Made by a program: the position numbers and the translations under genes. The notes below the pieces were generated by a model. That model was not told the origin of the DNA. It ran no database searches and saw only the letters and a list, made by a program, of their open reading frames with translations. A stretch of 64,000 bases of DNA from Marinobacterium rhizophilum (GTDB lineage: Bacteria; Pseudomonadota; Gammaproteobacteria; Pseudomonadales; Balneatricaceae), in NCBI RefSeq assembly GCF_024397915.1, contig NZ_CP073347.1:3410001-3474000 (forward strand), written 5' to 3'. Positions within the stretch are counted from its first letter, which is position 1. Every line of letters starts with the position of its first letter. Below are positions 44,813 to 53,138 of the stretch, one piece after another.

Positions 44813-45589
44813 ATGTCCCAAGCTCAGACGGCACTTGAACTGGTCGACATACACAAGTCCTACGACGACCTGCAGGTCATCAAGGGCATCTCGCTCAAGG
44901 CCAATGATGGCGATGTCATCTCGATTCTGGGCTCCAGCGGCTCCGGCAAGAGTACACTGCTGCGCTGCATCAACCTGCTGGAGCGCCCCAATGCCGGGCG
45001 CATTATCGTCGCCGGCGAAGAACTGGCGCTCAAGCCCGGCAAGGACGGCTACCTCGGCGCCGCCAGCCGCGCCCAGCTCGAAGCCATGCGCTCACGCATC
45101 GGCTTCGTATTCCAGAGTTTCAACCTCTGGCCCCACAAGACCATCCTGGACAACATCATCGAAGCCCCCATGCGCGTGCTCAAGCAGCCCCGCAGCCAGG
45201 CTGTCGCCCGTGCCGAAGAGCTGCTGGCGCGCGTGGGCCTGGCGGACAAGCGCAACGCCTACCCCGGCAACCTGTCCGGTGGCCAGCAGCAGCGCATTGC
45301 CATTGCCCGTGCCCTGGCCATGGACCCGCAGGTATTGCTGTTCGATGAGCCCACCTCGGCGCTCGATCCGGAACTCGTCAACGAAGTCCTCAGCGTGATG
45401 CGCTCCCTGGCGGAGGAAGGCAGAACCATGCTGATCGTCACCCACGAAATGCGTTTTGCCCGCGACGTCTCCAGCCAGGTGGTCTTCCTGCACCAGGGAC
45501 AGATCGAGGAAATTGGCTCACCGGAACAGGTCTTCGACAACCCCAAATCCGAACGGGTGCGGGATTTCATGTCGAGCCACCTGTCCTGA
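44813..45589 (+). CDS. Polar amino acid ABC transporter ATP-binding protein (HisP/AotP type)
   Basis: A 258-residue ATPase with Walker A GSSGSGKST (about 41-49), signature LSGGQQQR (about 155-162) and Walker B VLLFDEP. The insert EELALKPGKDGYLGAASRAQLEAMRSRIGFVFQSFNLWPHKT is typical of histidine/arginine/octopine ATPases. The start at ATG 44813 (MSQAQTALELVDIHKSY) aligns with the family; the longer frame does not. It is the first gene of the four-gene importer. Confidence 0.93.
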   Translation: MSQAQTALELVDIHKSYDDLQVIKGISLKANDGDVISILGSSGSGKSTLLRCINLLERPNAGRIIVAGEELALKPGKDGYLGAASRAQLEAMRSRIGFVFQSFNLWPHKTILDNIIEAPMRVLKQPRSQAVARAEELLARVGLADKRNAYPGNLSGGQQQRIAIARALAMDPQVLLFDEPTSALDPELVNEVLSVMRSLAEEGRTMLIVTHEMRFARDVSSQVVFLHQGQIEEIGSPEQVFDNPKSERVRDFMSSHLS

Positions 45590-45640
45590 CACCGGGGCCG
45601 ATATAGCGGCCTACAATAAGAAAACACACCAGCAAGAGAA

Positions 45641-46405
45641 ATGACCCGTATGAAGCTGCGCAAACTCATCCTTACCCTTGGTCTTGTCGCCAGCACCGCC
45701 CTGACGGCCAGCACCGCCCAGGCCGACAAAATCCGCATCGCTACCGAAGGCGCCTACGCGCCCTTCAACCTGATTGATGCCAATGGCGAACTCCAGGGCT
45801 TCGACGTCGACATCGCCAATGCCCTGTGCGCCGAAATGCAGGCCGACTGCGAGCTTGTGGCACAGGACTGGGACGGCATTATCCCCGGCCTGCTGACACG
45901 CAAGTACGATGCGATCATCGCCTCCATGTCCATTACCGAAGAGCGCCTGCGGGTGGTGGACTTCAGCGAACGCTACTATTCCAACGTGCTGGCCTTTGCC
46001 GCCGCCAAGGACAGTGACTTCAAGACCGACAAGGACAGCCTCAAGGGCCTGGTGATTGGCGCCCAGCGGGCCACCATCGCCGGCCTGTACCTGGAAGACA
46101 ATCTCGCCGATACCGTTGAAGTGAAACTCTACGACACCCAGGACAATGCCTACCTCGACCTGGCCGCCGGTCGTCTCGATGGCCTGCTGTCCGACAAGTT
46201 CCCGGCCTACGACTGGCTGCGCAGCGATGAGGGTCAGGGCTTCGAGTTCAAGGGCGCGGACATTGATATCGACGACAAGATCGGTATCGCCGTACGCAAG
46301 AACGATCCGCTGAAAGACAAGTTCAGCGCCGCGATCAAGGCCATCGTCGAAAATGGCACCTACGAGAAGATCAACGCCAGGTACTTCCCGTTCTCGATCT
46401 ATTGA
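45641..46405 (+). CDS. Polar (basic) amino acid ABC transporter substrate-binding protein
   Basis: A 254-residue periplasmic protein with signal peptide about 1-29 (cleavage after AQA). The mature start KIRIATEGAYAPFNLIDANGELQGFDVDIANALCAEM, the two-cysteine pair and the block ASMSITEERLRVVDFSERYYSN match the ArgT/HisJ/AotJ group, so arginine, ornithine, lysine or histidine are candidate ligands. A second ATG three codons in is an alternative start. A strong stem-loop follows. Confidence 0.9.
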   Translation: MTRMKLRKLILTLGLVASTALTASTAQADKIRIATEGAYAPFNLIDANGELQGFDVDIANALCAEMQADCELVAQDWDGIIPGLLTRKYDAIIASMSITEERLRVVDFSERYYSNVLAFAAAKDSDFKTDKDSLKGLVIGAQRATIAGLYLEDNLADTVEVKLYDTQDNAYLDLAAGRLDGLLSDKFPAYDWLRSDEGQGFEFKGADIDIDDKIGIAVRKNDPLKDKFSAAIKAIVENGTYEKINARYFPFSIY

Positions 46406-46413
46406 TCTGCCGC

Positions 46414-46440
46414 GGTACGGCGCTCACTGAGCGCCGTACC
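46414..46440 (+). terminator. Stem-loop after the binding-protein gene
   Basis: A 12-bp perfect stem GGTACGGCGCTC/GAGCGCCGTACC with a 3-base loop and no T-run. It is probably an mRNA stabiliser within the operon. Confidence 0.65.
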
Positions 46441-46472
46441 TGCATTCCCTTCTGCCACAGGACGCTTCACTA

Positions 46473-47165
46473 ATGGATCTTCAGGGTTTCGGTCATTTGC
46501 TGCTTTCCGGCGCCTGGGTGACATTGAAGCTGGCCCTCACGAGCCTGGCCTTCGGCTTGCTGTTTGGCCTGGTGGGAGCCGCAGCAAAACTGTCCGGCTT
46601 TCGCCTGCTGCGCCTGCTTGGCACCCTCTATACCACCCTGATCCGGGGTATCCCGGAGCTGCTGCTGGTGCTGAGCATCTACTTTGGCGGCTCCATGCTG
46701 CTGATGTGGCTGGCGAGCTTCTTCGGCTACACCGACTATATCGAGATCAGCGCTTTCGCTGCCGGCGTGGCGGCGCTGTCCATCGCCTTTGGCGCCTATG
46801 CCACCGAGGTCTTTCGTGCCGCCCTGATGGAACTGCCCAAAGGGCAGTGGGAATCGGCCGAAGCCCTGGGCATGAGCCGTACGCAGACCTTCTTTCGCAT
46901 TATCCTGCCCCAGGTCTGGCGCCTCGCTCTGCCGGGCCTTGGCAACCTGTTCCAGGTGCTGCTCAAGGACACCGCGCTGGTCTCGGTCGTCGGCCTTGAC
47001 GAGCTGATGCGCCAGGCTTACGTGGCCTCCGGCTCGACCAAGGAGCCCTTTACCTTCTACATGGCCGCGGCCTTCATTTACCTGGGCCTCACCGCCATCG
47101 CGACCGCCGCCACCATGCTGATGGAGCGGGCCAGCAATCCCGTGTCCCGCGGAGCACGTGCATGA
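46473..47165 (+). CDS. Polar amino acid ABC transporter permease (HisQ/AotQ type)
   Basis: A 230-residue permease with five predicted helices. The coupling loop LPKGQWESAEALGMSRTQTFFRIILPQVWRLALPG is canonical for His/Glu/Gln/Arg permeases. It pairs with the second permease downstream. Confidence 0.92.
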   Translation: MDLQGFGHLLLSGAWVTLKLALTSLAFGLLFGLVGAAAKLSGFRLLRLLGTLYTTLIRGIPELLLVLSIYFGGSMLLMWLASFFGYTDYIEISAFAAGVAALSIAFGAYATEVFRAALMELPKGQWESAEALGMSRTQTFFRIILPQVWRLALPGLGNLFQVLLKDTALVSVVGLDELMRQAYVASGSTKEPFTFYMAAAFIYLGLTAIATAATMLMERASNPVSRGARA

Positions 47166-47229
47166 TGCAGCCAGCTTTGCACCTTGACGCCGGACGCCCC
47201 CGCGCACAGAACACAACCGAGGCCTGTCA

Positions 47230-47970
47230 ATGAACTGGGACTGGAGCGTCATTCTCAAATACCTGCCCAGACTGCTGGAAGGCACCTGGCTGACGCTGGA
47301 GCTGGTGGCCATTTCCGGCATCATCGGCATTGCCATCGCCCTGCCACTGGCGCTGATGCGGGTATCGAGCAGCCCCTGGATACGGGCCTTTCCGTTTGCC
47401 TACATTTTCTTTTTCCGCGGCACGCCGCTGCTGGTACAGATATTCCTGATCTACTACGGCGCCTCGCAGTTTGAGGCCGTCAAGCAGTCGATGTTCTGGG
47501 ACATTCTGAAACAGCCGTACTGGTGCGCCATCATTGCTTTCTCGCTGAATACCGCCGCCTACAGCGCCGAACTGATTCGCGGTGCCATCCAGGCCATTCC
47601 CAGGGGCGAGATCGAGGCCGCCGAGGCGCTGGGCATGAGCAAGCCGCTGCAGGTGCGTCGCATCGTGCTGCCACGGGCCTTCGGCATCGTGCTGCCCGCT
47701 TACGGCAACGAGCTGATCCTGATGCTCAAGGGCAGCTCGCTGGCCTCCACCATTACCCTGCTGGACCTTACCGGCATGGCCCGCACCATCATCGCCCGCA
47801 CCTATACGCCGCTGGAAATCTTTCTCGCCGCCGGCGTAATCTACCTGCTGATCAGCGGTGTCTTTATCGGCGCCTTCAGACTGCTGGAAAAACGCCTCAA
47901 CCGCTACCAGCACTACCGGCACCAGGTGCCGGTGGAACTGACCCAGATCGATCCGCGCCTGCAGGACTGA
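47230..47970 (+). CDS. Polar amino acid ABC transporter permease (HisM/AotM type)
   Basis: A 246-residue permease with five predicted helices. The coupling loop IPRGEIEAAEALGMSKPLQVRRIVLPRAFGIVLPAYGNELI is typical. It is the last gene of the importer operon; 64 bp separate it from the first permease. Confidence 0.92.
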   Translation: MNWDWSVILKYLPRLLEGTWLTLELVAISGIIGIAIALPLALMRVSSSPWIRAFPFAYIFFFRGTPLLVQIFLIYYGASQFEAVKQSMFWDILKQPYWCAIIAFSLNTAAYSAELIRGAIQAIPRGEIEAAEALGMSKPLQVRRIVLPRAFGIVLPAYGNELILMLKGSSLASTITLLDLTGMARTIIARTYTPLEIFLAAGVIYLLISGVFIGAFRLLEKRLNRYQHYRHQVPVELTQIDPRLQD

Positions 47971-48000
47971 GCGGCGCCACCAAATCCTGTCGAGCACCAC

Positions 48001-48024
48001 AAAAAAAGCCCGCACAGGGCGGGC
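48001..48024 (-). terminator. Rho-independent terminator of the rubredoxin-reductase gene
   Basis: On the minus strand: GCCCGC/GCGGGC with a 5-base loop and seven T, 88 bp after the stop codon at 48112. Confidence 0.8.
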
Positions 48025-48111
48025 AAAGGACTACTTACGACGCGTTTGCGGGCACGCAGTTGGCTGCCATCGCAGCCGCTGCGTACCCGTTAGACATTGC
48101 TCAAACACCGA

Positions 48112-49482
48112 TCAGGCGACGGACCTTGCCAGCACCTGGCCACAGCGATCCAGCCACTGCTGGCGTTCGGATGTCAGGTCACCGGCCAGTACGAAACCGC
48201 GCAGGGTGCCGCAGGCCTCGACAAAGAAGGCACGCAGGCCGTTCTCCAGCGATTCCACCTGCCATTCACCCTCAACATCAGCCGCCGGCGGCAACAGCGT
48301 CAGGGGCAGGGCGGGTGTCTTGACGATCACCGGCATCAGCGGGTACTGCGCCATGGTCGGACGCCCCAGCAGGGTATCGGCCAGCGCCCGCATGCCGTAA
48401 TTGATCGGCGCGATATAGGGCAGCAGCTGACCATTGATTTCGGCACAGTCACCCAGGGCAAAGATGTCCTGGCCACTGGTGCGCATGCCGCCATTGATGA
48501 CGATACCGCGGTTCACCTTGATGCCGGCCGCCTCTGCCAGTGCCATGCGCGGACGCAGGCCCACTGCCGAGATCACCAGGTCGGATGCCAGCTCAGTACC
48601 GTCACGCAGGTGCAGACGGTAGCCGTCAGCCTCGCGCTCAATACGCTCAACGGTGTTTTCCAGGTACCAGCTGACGCCCTGCTCAGACAGCTTGTGCTGC
48701 AAGGCATCACCCAGTTCGCGGGGCATCAGCCGATCCATTGGCCAGGCGGTGAGGCCCACCACATCGACGGCGTAGCCCGCTCCAGCCAGGTCATTGGCAA
48801 ACTCGCAACCGATCAGGCCGTTGCCGATGATGGTGACGCGCTTGCAGCCGTCCAGGCGATCCCGCATCAGGCGGTAATCCTGCAGGTCGTTAACGCTCAG
48901 CACGTCCGCGGCACCGCTGCCGGAAATCGGCAGGCGGATAGGCTCGGCCCCCAGGGCCAGCACCAGCTTGCTGTACTGCAGCTCACCGATATCGGTTTGC
49001 AGCAGGTGTTTGTGCACATCGATACTCTGCACGCGGCAGCGGCTATAGATGCGGATATTCAGCCGCGCCTCGATCTGCAGCGGTGTTTCGCTGACCAGGT
49101 CCGCGGCGGATTTCTCCCGCGCCAGCGCATTGGACAGCGCAGGCTTGGAGTAGTGGTGGCCATCATCGGCGGTGAACAGCACGATCGGTTTCTCGGGGCT
49201 GCGCTGGCGCAGCGCCTCAGCCATGCCGTAACCGGCGTAGCCGCTGCCGATGATCACGACCGGCGGCTCGTTGCTGATCACTGCCGCGGCAACCGCATCA
49301 ACCGGTTTCACGTCCGCCGTAATTTCGATCATCTCGAAATCCGCCTTGCCGACACCGCAATCCGGGCAGATCCAGTCTTCGGGTACGTCTTCCCAGCGGG
49401 TACCGGCAACGATGCCGTCTGACGGCCAGCCCTTGGCTTCGTCATAGATCAGTCCGCAGATGATGCACAACCACTTTTTCAT
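48112..49482 (-). CDS. Rubredoxin fused to FAD-dependent NAD(P)H:rubredoxin reductase
   Basis: A 456-residue two-domain electron-transfer protein. Residues 1-50 form a rubredoxin with the iron ligands C6, C9, C39 and C42 (CIICG, CPDCG). From about 72 follows a reductase with the FAD motif VVIIGSGYAGYGMAEAL, the NAD motif VTIIGNGLIGCEFANDLAGAGY and the C-terminal DIFALGDCAEI. It should pass electrons from NAD(P)H to an iron enzyme. It is the third minus-strand gene behind a Rieske oxygenase and an aldehyde dehydrogenase, hence the likely donor to that oxygenase; a role in oxidative stress or alkane oxidation is the alternative. Confidence 0.92.
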   Translation of the reverse strand: MKKWLCIICGLIYDEAKGWPSDGIVAGTRWEDVPEDWICPDCGVGKADFEMIEITADVKPVDAVAAAVISNEPPVVIIGSGYAGYGMAEALRQRSPEKPIVLFTADDGHHYSKPALSNALAREKSAADLVSETPLQIEARLNIRIYSRCRVQSIDVHKHLLQTDIGELQYSKLVLALGAEPIRLPISGSGAADVLSVNDLQDYRLMRDRLDGCKRVTIIGNGLIGCEFANDLAGAGYAVDVVGLTAWPMDRLMPRELGDALQHKLSEQGVSWYLENTVERIEREADGYRLHLRDGTELASDLVISAVGLRPRMALAEAAGIKVNRGIVINGGMRTSGQDIFALGDCAEINGQLLPYIAPINYGMRALADTLLGRPTMAQYPLMPVIVKTPALPLTLLPPAADVEGEWQVESLENGLRAFFVEACGTLRGFVLAGDLTSERQQWLDRCGQVLARSVA

Positions 49483-49582
49483 GTTTCAGTCCTCTTGTGC
49501 GCCCGCAGCCATTAACAGGCCAGGGGTCGGGCTCCTGCCGTGCCCGGTCGCAGTACGCCGCAGCCGGCAGGGCCTTTTATTA

Positions 49583-51028
49583 TTAACGGGCGACGCGAAT
49601 CGCCACGTTCTTGGTACGTACATAGCTGTACAGGGCTTCCTGGCCCTTTTCCCGGCCGTAACCGGACAGCCCATTGCCACCGAAGGGCGTCTCTATACCG
49701 CCGGCAAACCACTCATTGACGAACACCTGGCCGGCGTCCAGCGCGCGGGAAGCCCGCAGGGCACGGCTGATATCCTGGGTGAAGACCCCGGCAACCAGGC
49801 CGTAATCGGTATTGTTGGCCAGCTCATAGGCCTGTTCTTCGCTATCGAACGGCGTGATCGCCACCACCGGGCCGAAGACTTCGTCGCCAAACAGGCGCAT
49901 GTCCGTGGTCACGTCGGCAAACACCGTCGGCTGCACGAAGGCACCGGGCAGGCCGTCGGCCGCGCCACCACCACAGACCAGACGGGCACCGTCTTCGATG
50001 GCCTGCTGGCAGATTTCCAGGATGCCATCACGCTGTCCCATGGACACCACGGGGGTCATGTCGGGGTTGTCCTTGCCGGCACCGATGCTCAGGCTGCCCG
50101 CCAGTTCTGCCACACGGGCCACGACTTCGTCGTAGACATCGCGGTGCACCAGCAGGCGGGACATCGCCGAGCAGACCTGGCCGGCATTGAAGAAAATGCC
50201 CCAGCGCACGCTGCTGACCAGCTGATCGAGATCGGCATCCGGGAAGACCACCGCCGCGGACTTGCCACCCAGCTCCATTACGCAGGGCACGGCGTTTTCA
50301 GCAGCCGAGCGCATAATGGCGCGCCCGGTCGGCACCGAGCCGGTAAAGACGATCTGGTTGGTTTCCCGGTGCGCCACCAGGGCGGCACCGATTTCACGGC
50401 CGGGGCCGGCCAGCAGGCTCAGCGCTCCCTTGGGGAGGCCTGCGCGCTCACAGGCCGTCGCCAGCACGGTGATGGCCAGCGGTGACAGCTCGGGGGACTT
50501 GACGATCACGGCATTGCCGGCCGCCAGTGCCGGCGCCAGGGAACGGGCGCAGATGGACACCGGGAAATTCCAGGGCACGATCTGCACCGAGATGCCCTGG
50601 GGTTCGTAACTGGTGAAATCGACGTAGTCTTCACCCAGCGGAATGGACTTGCCTTCGATCTTGTCCGCCATGCCGGCGTAGTACTCGAAATAACGTGCCG
50701 CTTCGCTGACTTCATCCCGGGCGTCATTGATCGACTTGCCGTTCTCGCGCGAGGCCAGGATAGCGGCATCGTCGACCATGGCACGAATCTCGGCGCCTAT
50801 GCGGTACATGAGTTCGGCACGCTGGGCCGGGCGCTGGCGGGTCAGCCGGCCTTCGCGCACGCACTCGCGGGCGGCGGCAATGGCACGTTCGGCATCACCC
50901 AGGGTCGCGCTGGCGATGGTGGCAAACACCTCGTTGGTGGACGGGTCGCGCACCTCTATGACGCTGTCGCTATCGACCCAGTCGCCGGCAATGAAGTTGA
51001 GCCAATGGTTGGATGTGGGATTCAGCAT
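49583..51028 (-). CDS. NAD(P)+-dependent aldehyde dehydrogenase
   Basis: A 481-residue enzyme of the betaine-aldehyde/semialdehyde dehydrogenase group. The general base is E252 (VMELGGKS) and the nucleophile is C286 (NAGQVCSAMSR). Cofactor motifs are VPWNFP and FTGSVPTGR. It is only distantly similar to the BetB at 4808 and lacks its CTHG motif. It lies between the Rieske oxygenase and the rubredoxin reductase, so it probably oxidises the aldehyde released when the oxygenase cleaves a C-N bond. Confidence 0.92.
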   Translation of the reverse strand: MLNPTSNHWLNFIAGDWVDSDSVIEVRDPSTNEVFATIASATLGDAERAIAAARECVREGRLTRQRPAQRAELMYRIGAEIRAMVDDAAILASRENGKSINDARDEVSEAARYFEYYAGMADKIEGKSIPLGEDYVDFTSYEPQGISVQIVPWNFPVSICARSLAPALAAGNAVIVKSPELSPLAITVLATACERAGLPKGALSLLAGPGREIGAALVAHRETNQIVFTGSVPTGRAIMRSAAENAVPCVMELGGKSAAVVFPDADLDQLVSSVRWGIFFNAGQVCSAMSRLLVHRDVYDEVVARVAELAGSLSIGAGKDNPDMTPVVSMGQRDGILEICQQAIEDGARLVCGGGAADGLPGAFVQPTVFADVTTDMRLFGDEVFGPVVAITPFDSEEQAYELANNTDYGLVAGVFTQDISRALRASRALDAGQVFVNEWFAGGIETPFGGNGLSGYGREKGQEALYSYVRTKNVAIRVAR

Positions 51029-51051
51029 GGGAAGCTACCTTCTTGTAAAGG

Positions 51052-51082
51052 CAGTCAGGCGGCGGGAGCGCCGGCCTGACTG
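51052..51082 (-). other. Hairpin in the Rieske-to-aldehyde dehydrogenase gap
   Basis: CAGTCAGGC/GCCTGACTG with further pairing inside, in the 214-bp gap between the two minus-strand genes. There is no T-run. It may set the ratio of the two products. Confidence 0.5.
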
Positions 51083-51242
51083 TCGCCCTTGAAAGCGGGG
51101 CGGAATTTATGAAATCCCTTTATTTTCAAGGGTTCGCATTGGCAGGAGTCGGGCGCCAGCCCAAAACCTGCTGATCCAGGAATGAGGCCAGCCGCACAGG
51201 TTTCACAACCCGGCGACCGGCTTCAGGTGCTCGAGGGTAGAA

Positions 51243-52427
51243 TCAGCCCTGGGCGGATTCGCTGTACTTGTTGGCGACCCAGGTGTGGAAATGATGGGTC
51301 GGCCCGTCCAGTACCGGCGAGAAAACGCCACCGGCGTAGCCCGGGGACTTGCGGCCGGCCTGCATGCCTTCAACCGCGAAGACGTCTTCGCCGAAGACCA
51401 CTTTCCAGGCTTCAAGTACCGCCTGGCGGCAGGCGGAGTACTCATCGCCGCAGGCTTCTTCGCCCACGTAGAACAGGCGCAGGTTTTCCAGCGTGCGGTT
51501 GTGGGCACGGGGCTCCAGAATAATGGTGAAGAAGTGGTCAGCCTGGATACCCAGCAGCACGTTGGGGTACAGGGAGACGTATTCCGCCTGGCGCAGCTTG
51601 TCCTGCGGCCAGTCGGCGAAGCGCGGCAGATGAGTGCCGGCCACGTCGGACAGGTTGTAGGTATAGCTGCCCTGACCGGACATGCCTTCGCTGACGACCA
51701 GGTTGTAGTGCTGGTCCAGCGGCGAATAGGTGTTCAGGCTCGGGTGTACCCAGGGCAGGTGGTAGGCTTCGCAGTAGTTCTCGATTGCCAGCTTGTAGTT
51801 GCAGTTCACTTCGAGCTGCATCTGGCTGCCGGTCTGGGCGATATGCAGGTTGTTCCAGCCATCCTTGCCGCAGAACTCGCTCCAGCGCTGGGTCAGCGGG
51901 GCAATAAAGCTGTCAAAGTCTTCGGCTTCGCCGGACAGGTTGATAAACACCATGCCCATCCAGACGTGGGAACGCACGCTGCGCAGGCCATGCTTCTCGC
52001 AGACAAAGCCCTCGGCCTTGTGAACACCAACGCCACCGATATGCGGCGTGCCCTTGAGGTTGCCGTTCAGGTCGTAGGTCCAGGAGTGGTACGGGCAGCG
52101 CACCATGCCTTCAACTTCGGTTTCTTCGCTCAGCAGAATCATGCCGCGGTGGCTGCAGACGTTGTGGAAAACGTTGTACTCGCCATCCCGGTTGCGCATG
52201 ATCGCCAGCGGCAGGCCCATGAAGTCAACCGGCTTGGCAAAACCGTTGCGCGGCAGGTCGCTGGTGTAACCGATGGCAGCCCAGGTCTTGCCCAGGACTT
52301 CGTCACGTTCAAACTCAAAGAAGGCCGGATCGTCATAGACCGCATTGGGCATGCCGGAGGCGTCAGCTATCGGCTTGCGTACTGCGTCCAGGGTGGCCAT
52401 CGGAATCATCTGGGACTTGGTTGTCAT
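51243..52427 (-). CDS. Rieske non-heme iron oxygenase, quaternary-amine type
   Basis: A 394-residue oxygenase. The Rieske 2Fe-2S ligands are C91, H93, C111 and H114 (CSHRG, CPYHSW). The mononuclear iron site is in NYKLAIENYCEAYHLPWVHP, with H223 and H228. The bridging residue is E220 rather than the usual Asp, a feature of oxygenases acting on quaternary amines such as carnitine (CntA) and glycine betaine (GbcA). The start at 52427 follows GGAGAG. The neighbouring aldehyde dehydrogenase and BCCT carrier favour C-N cleavage of a betaine-like substrate; simple N-demethylation is the alternative. Confidence 0.9.
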   Translation of the reverse strand: MTTKSQMIPMATLDAVRKPIADASGMPNAVYDDPAFFEFERDEVLGKTWAAIGYTSDLPRNGFAKPVDFMGLPLAIMRNRDGEYNVFHNVCSHRGMILLSEETEVEGMVRCPYHSWTYDLNGNLKGTPHIGGVGVHKAEGFVCEKHGLRSVRSHVWMGMVFINLSGEAEDFDSFIAPLTQRWSEFCGKDGWNNLHIAQTGSQMQLEVNCNYKLAIENYCEAYHLPWVHPSLNTYSPLDQHYNLVVSEGMSGQGSYTYNLSDVAGTHLPRFADWPQDKLRQAEYVSLYPNVLLGIQADHFFTIILEPRAHNRTLENLRLFYVGEEACGDEYSACRQAVLEAWKVVFGEDVFAVEGMQAGRKSPGYAGGVFSPVLDGPTHHFHTWVANKYSESAQG

Positions 52428-53138
52428 CGCGCTTCTCTCCACACAGGGCCTGCACTTGGGAAGGCTGCTGGTTTCTCTTATAGACCGGCGGCCCCACGCC
52501 CTAGGCAGTGTCACCGTCGATATGCTGTTTGAGCGCATAGTACGCAAAGCGAAATCCCCCGGACAAACGACTTTTCAGCCCCAGGGTCATGACAAAAACT
52601 CACAAGACTGCAAGTCACTGAGTTTGCGGAGGAAATTCCCTGCAAAGCACAGGGGATTAGCTGAAAAAGCCCGGCTCCTGACCTGTATTCAGCTGCTGAG
52701 CGGGCCGCGGCCATCGCCTGGATAGAGGCTTGACGCGAGTGCGCAAGCGCCGACGCTGCTGGCCGGGCCCAGCCGAACATGACCAATAGTAATGCAAAGG
52801 TGCAGGCCCGGCGCTTGCGCCCGGCGGTTACGCTGGCCTGACTGCCGCTATTGCATACCCCCAGTGCGAGGCAAGATGTTGAATCGACTCCGGGCACGGC
52901 ATCCAATGTGGCGGCAATGCTGTGCCACTGCCTCAGCGAATCTCACAGTCCCATTACAAAAACTCATTACCTGGTGGTCAAAAAGTCGTTTGATCTGGAT
53001 CAAGGTTTTGCACAATATGGCGCCATCGCGAATTCCGGTTCGCAGCTGTAACTCGACAGCACCCCGCACTGCCCGCATCAGGCTCGGCTCACGCGCCTGC
53101 GGTCAGGACTTCATATAATAAGCAAGGTGGACAACGCG
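52428..53138. other. Divergent regulatory region of the Rieske operon and BCCT gene
   Basis: About 710 bp without a supported gene. It holds a perfect FNR/ANR-type site (52990-53003). I find no heptad repeats or palindromic REPs. The promoter hexamers of the Rieske gene are not evident. Confidence 0.5.
52990..53003. promoter_or_regulatory. Perfect FNR/ANR box
   Basis: TTGATCTGGATCAA matches the FNR/ANR consensus TTGAT-N4-ATCAA exactly. Its left half can also serve as a -35 with CAATAT 17 bp away, so binding could block as well as activate the BCCT promoter. Confidence 0.6.
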
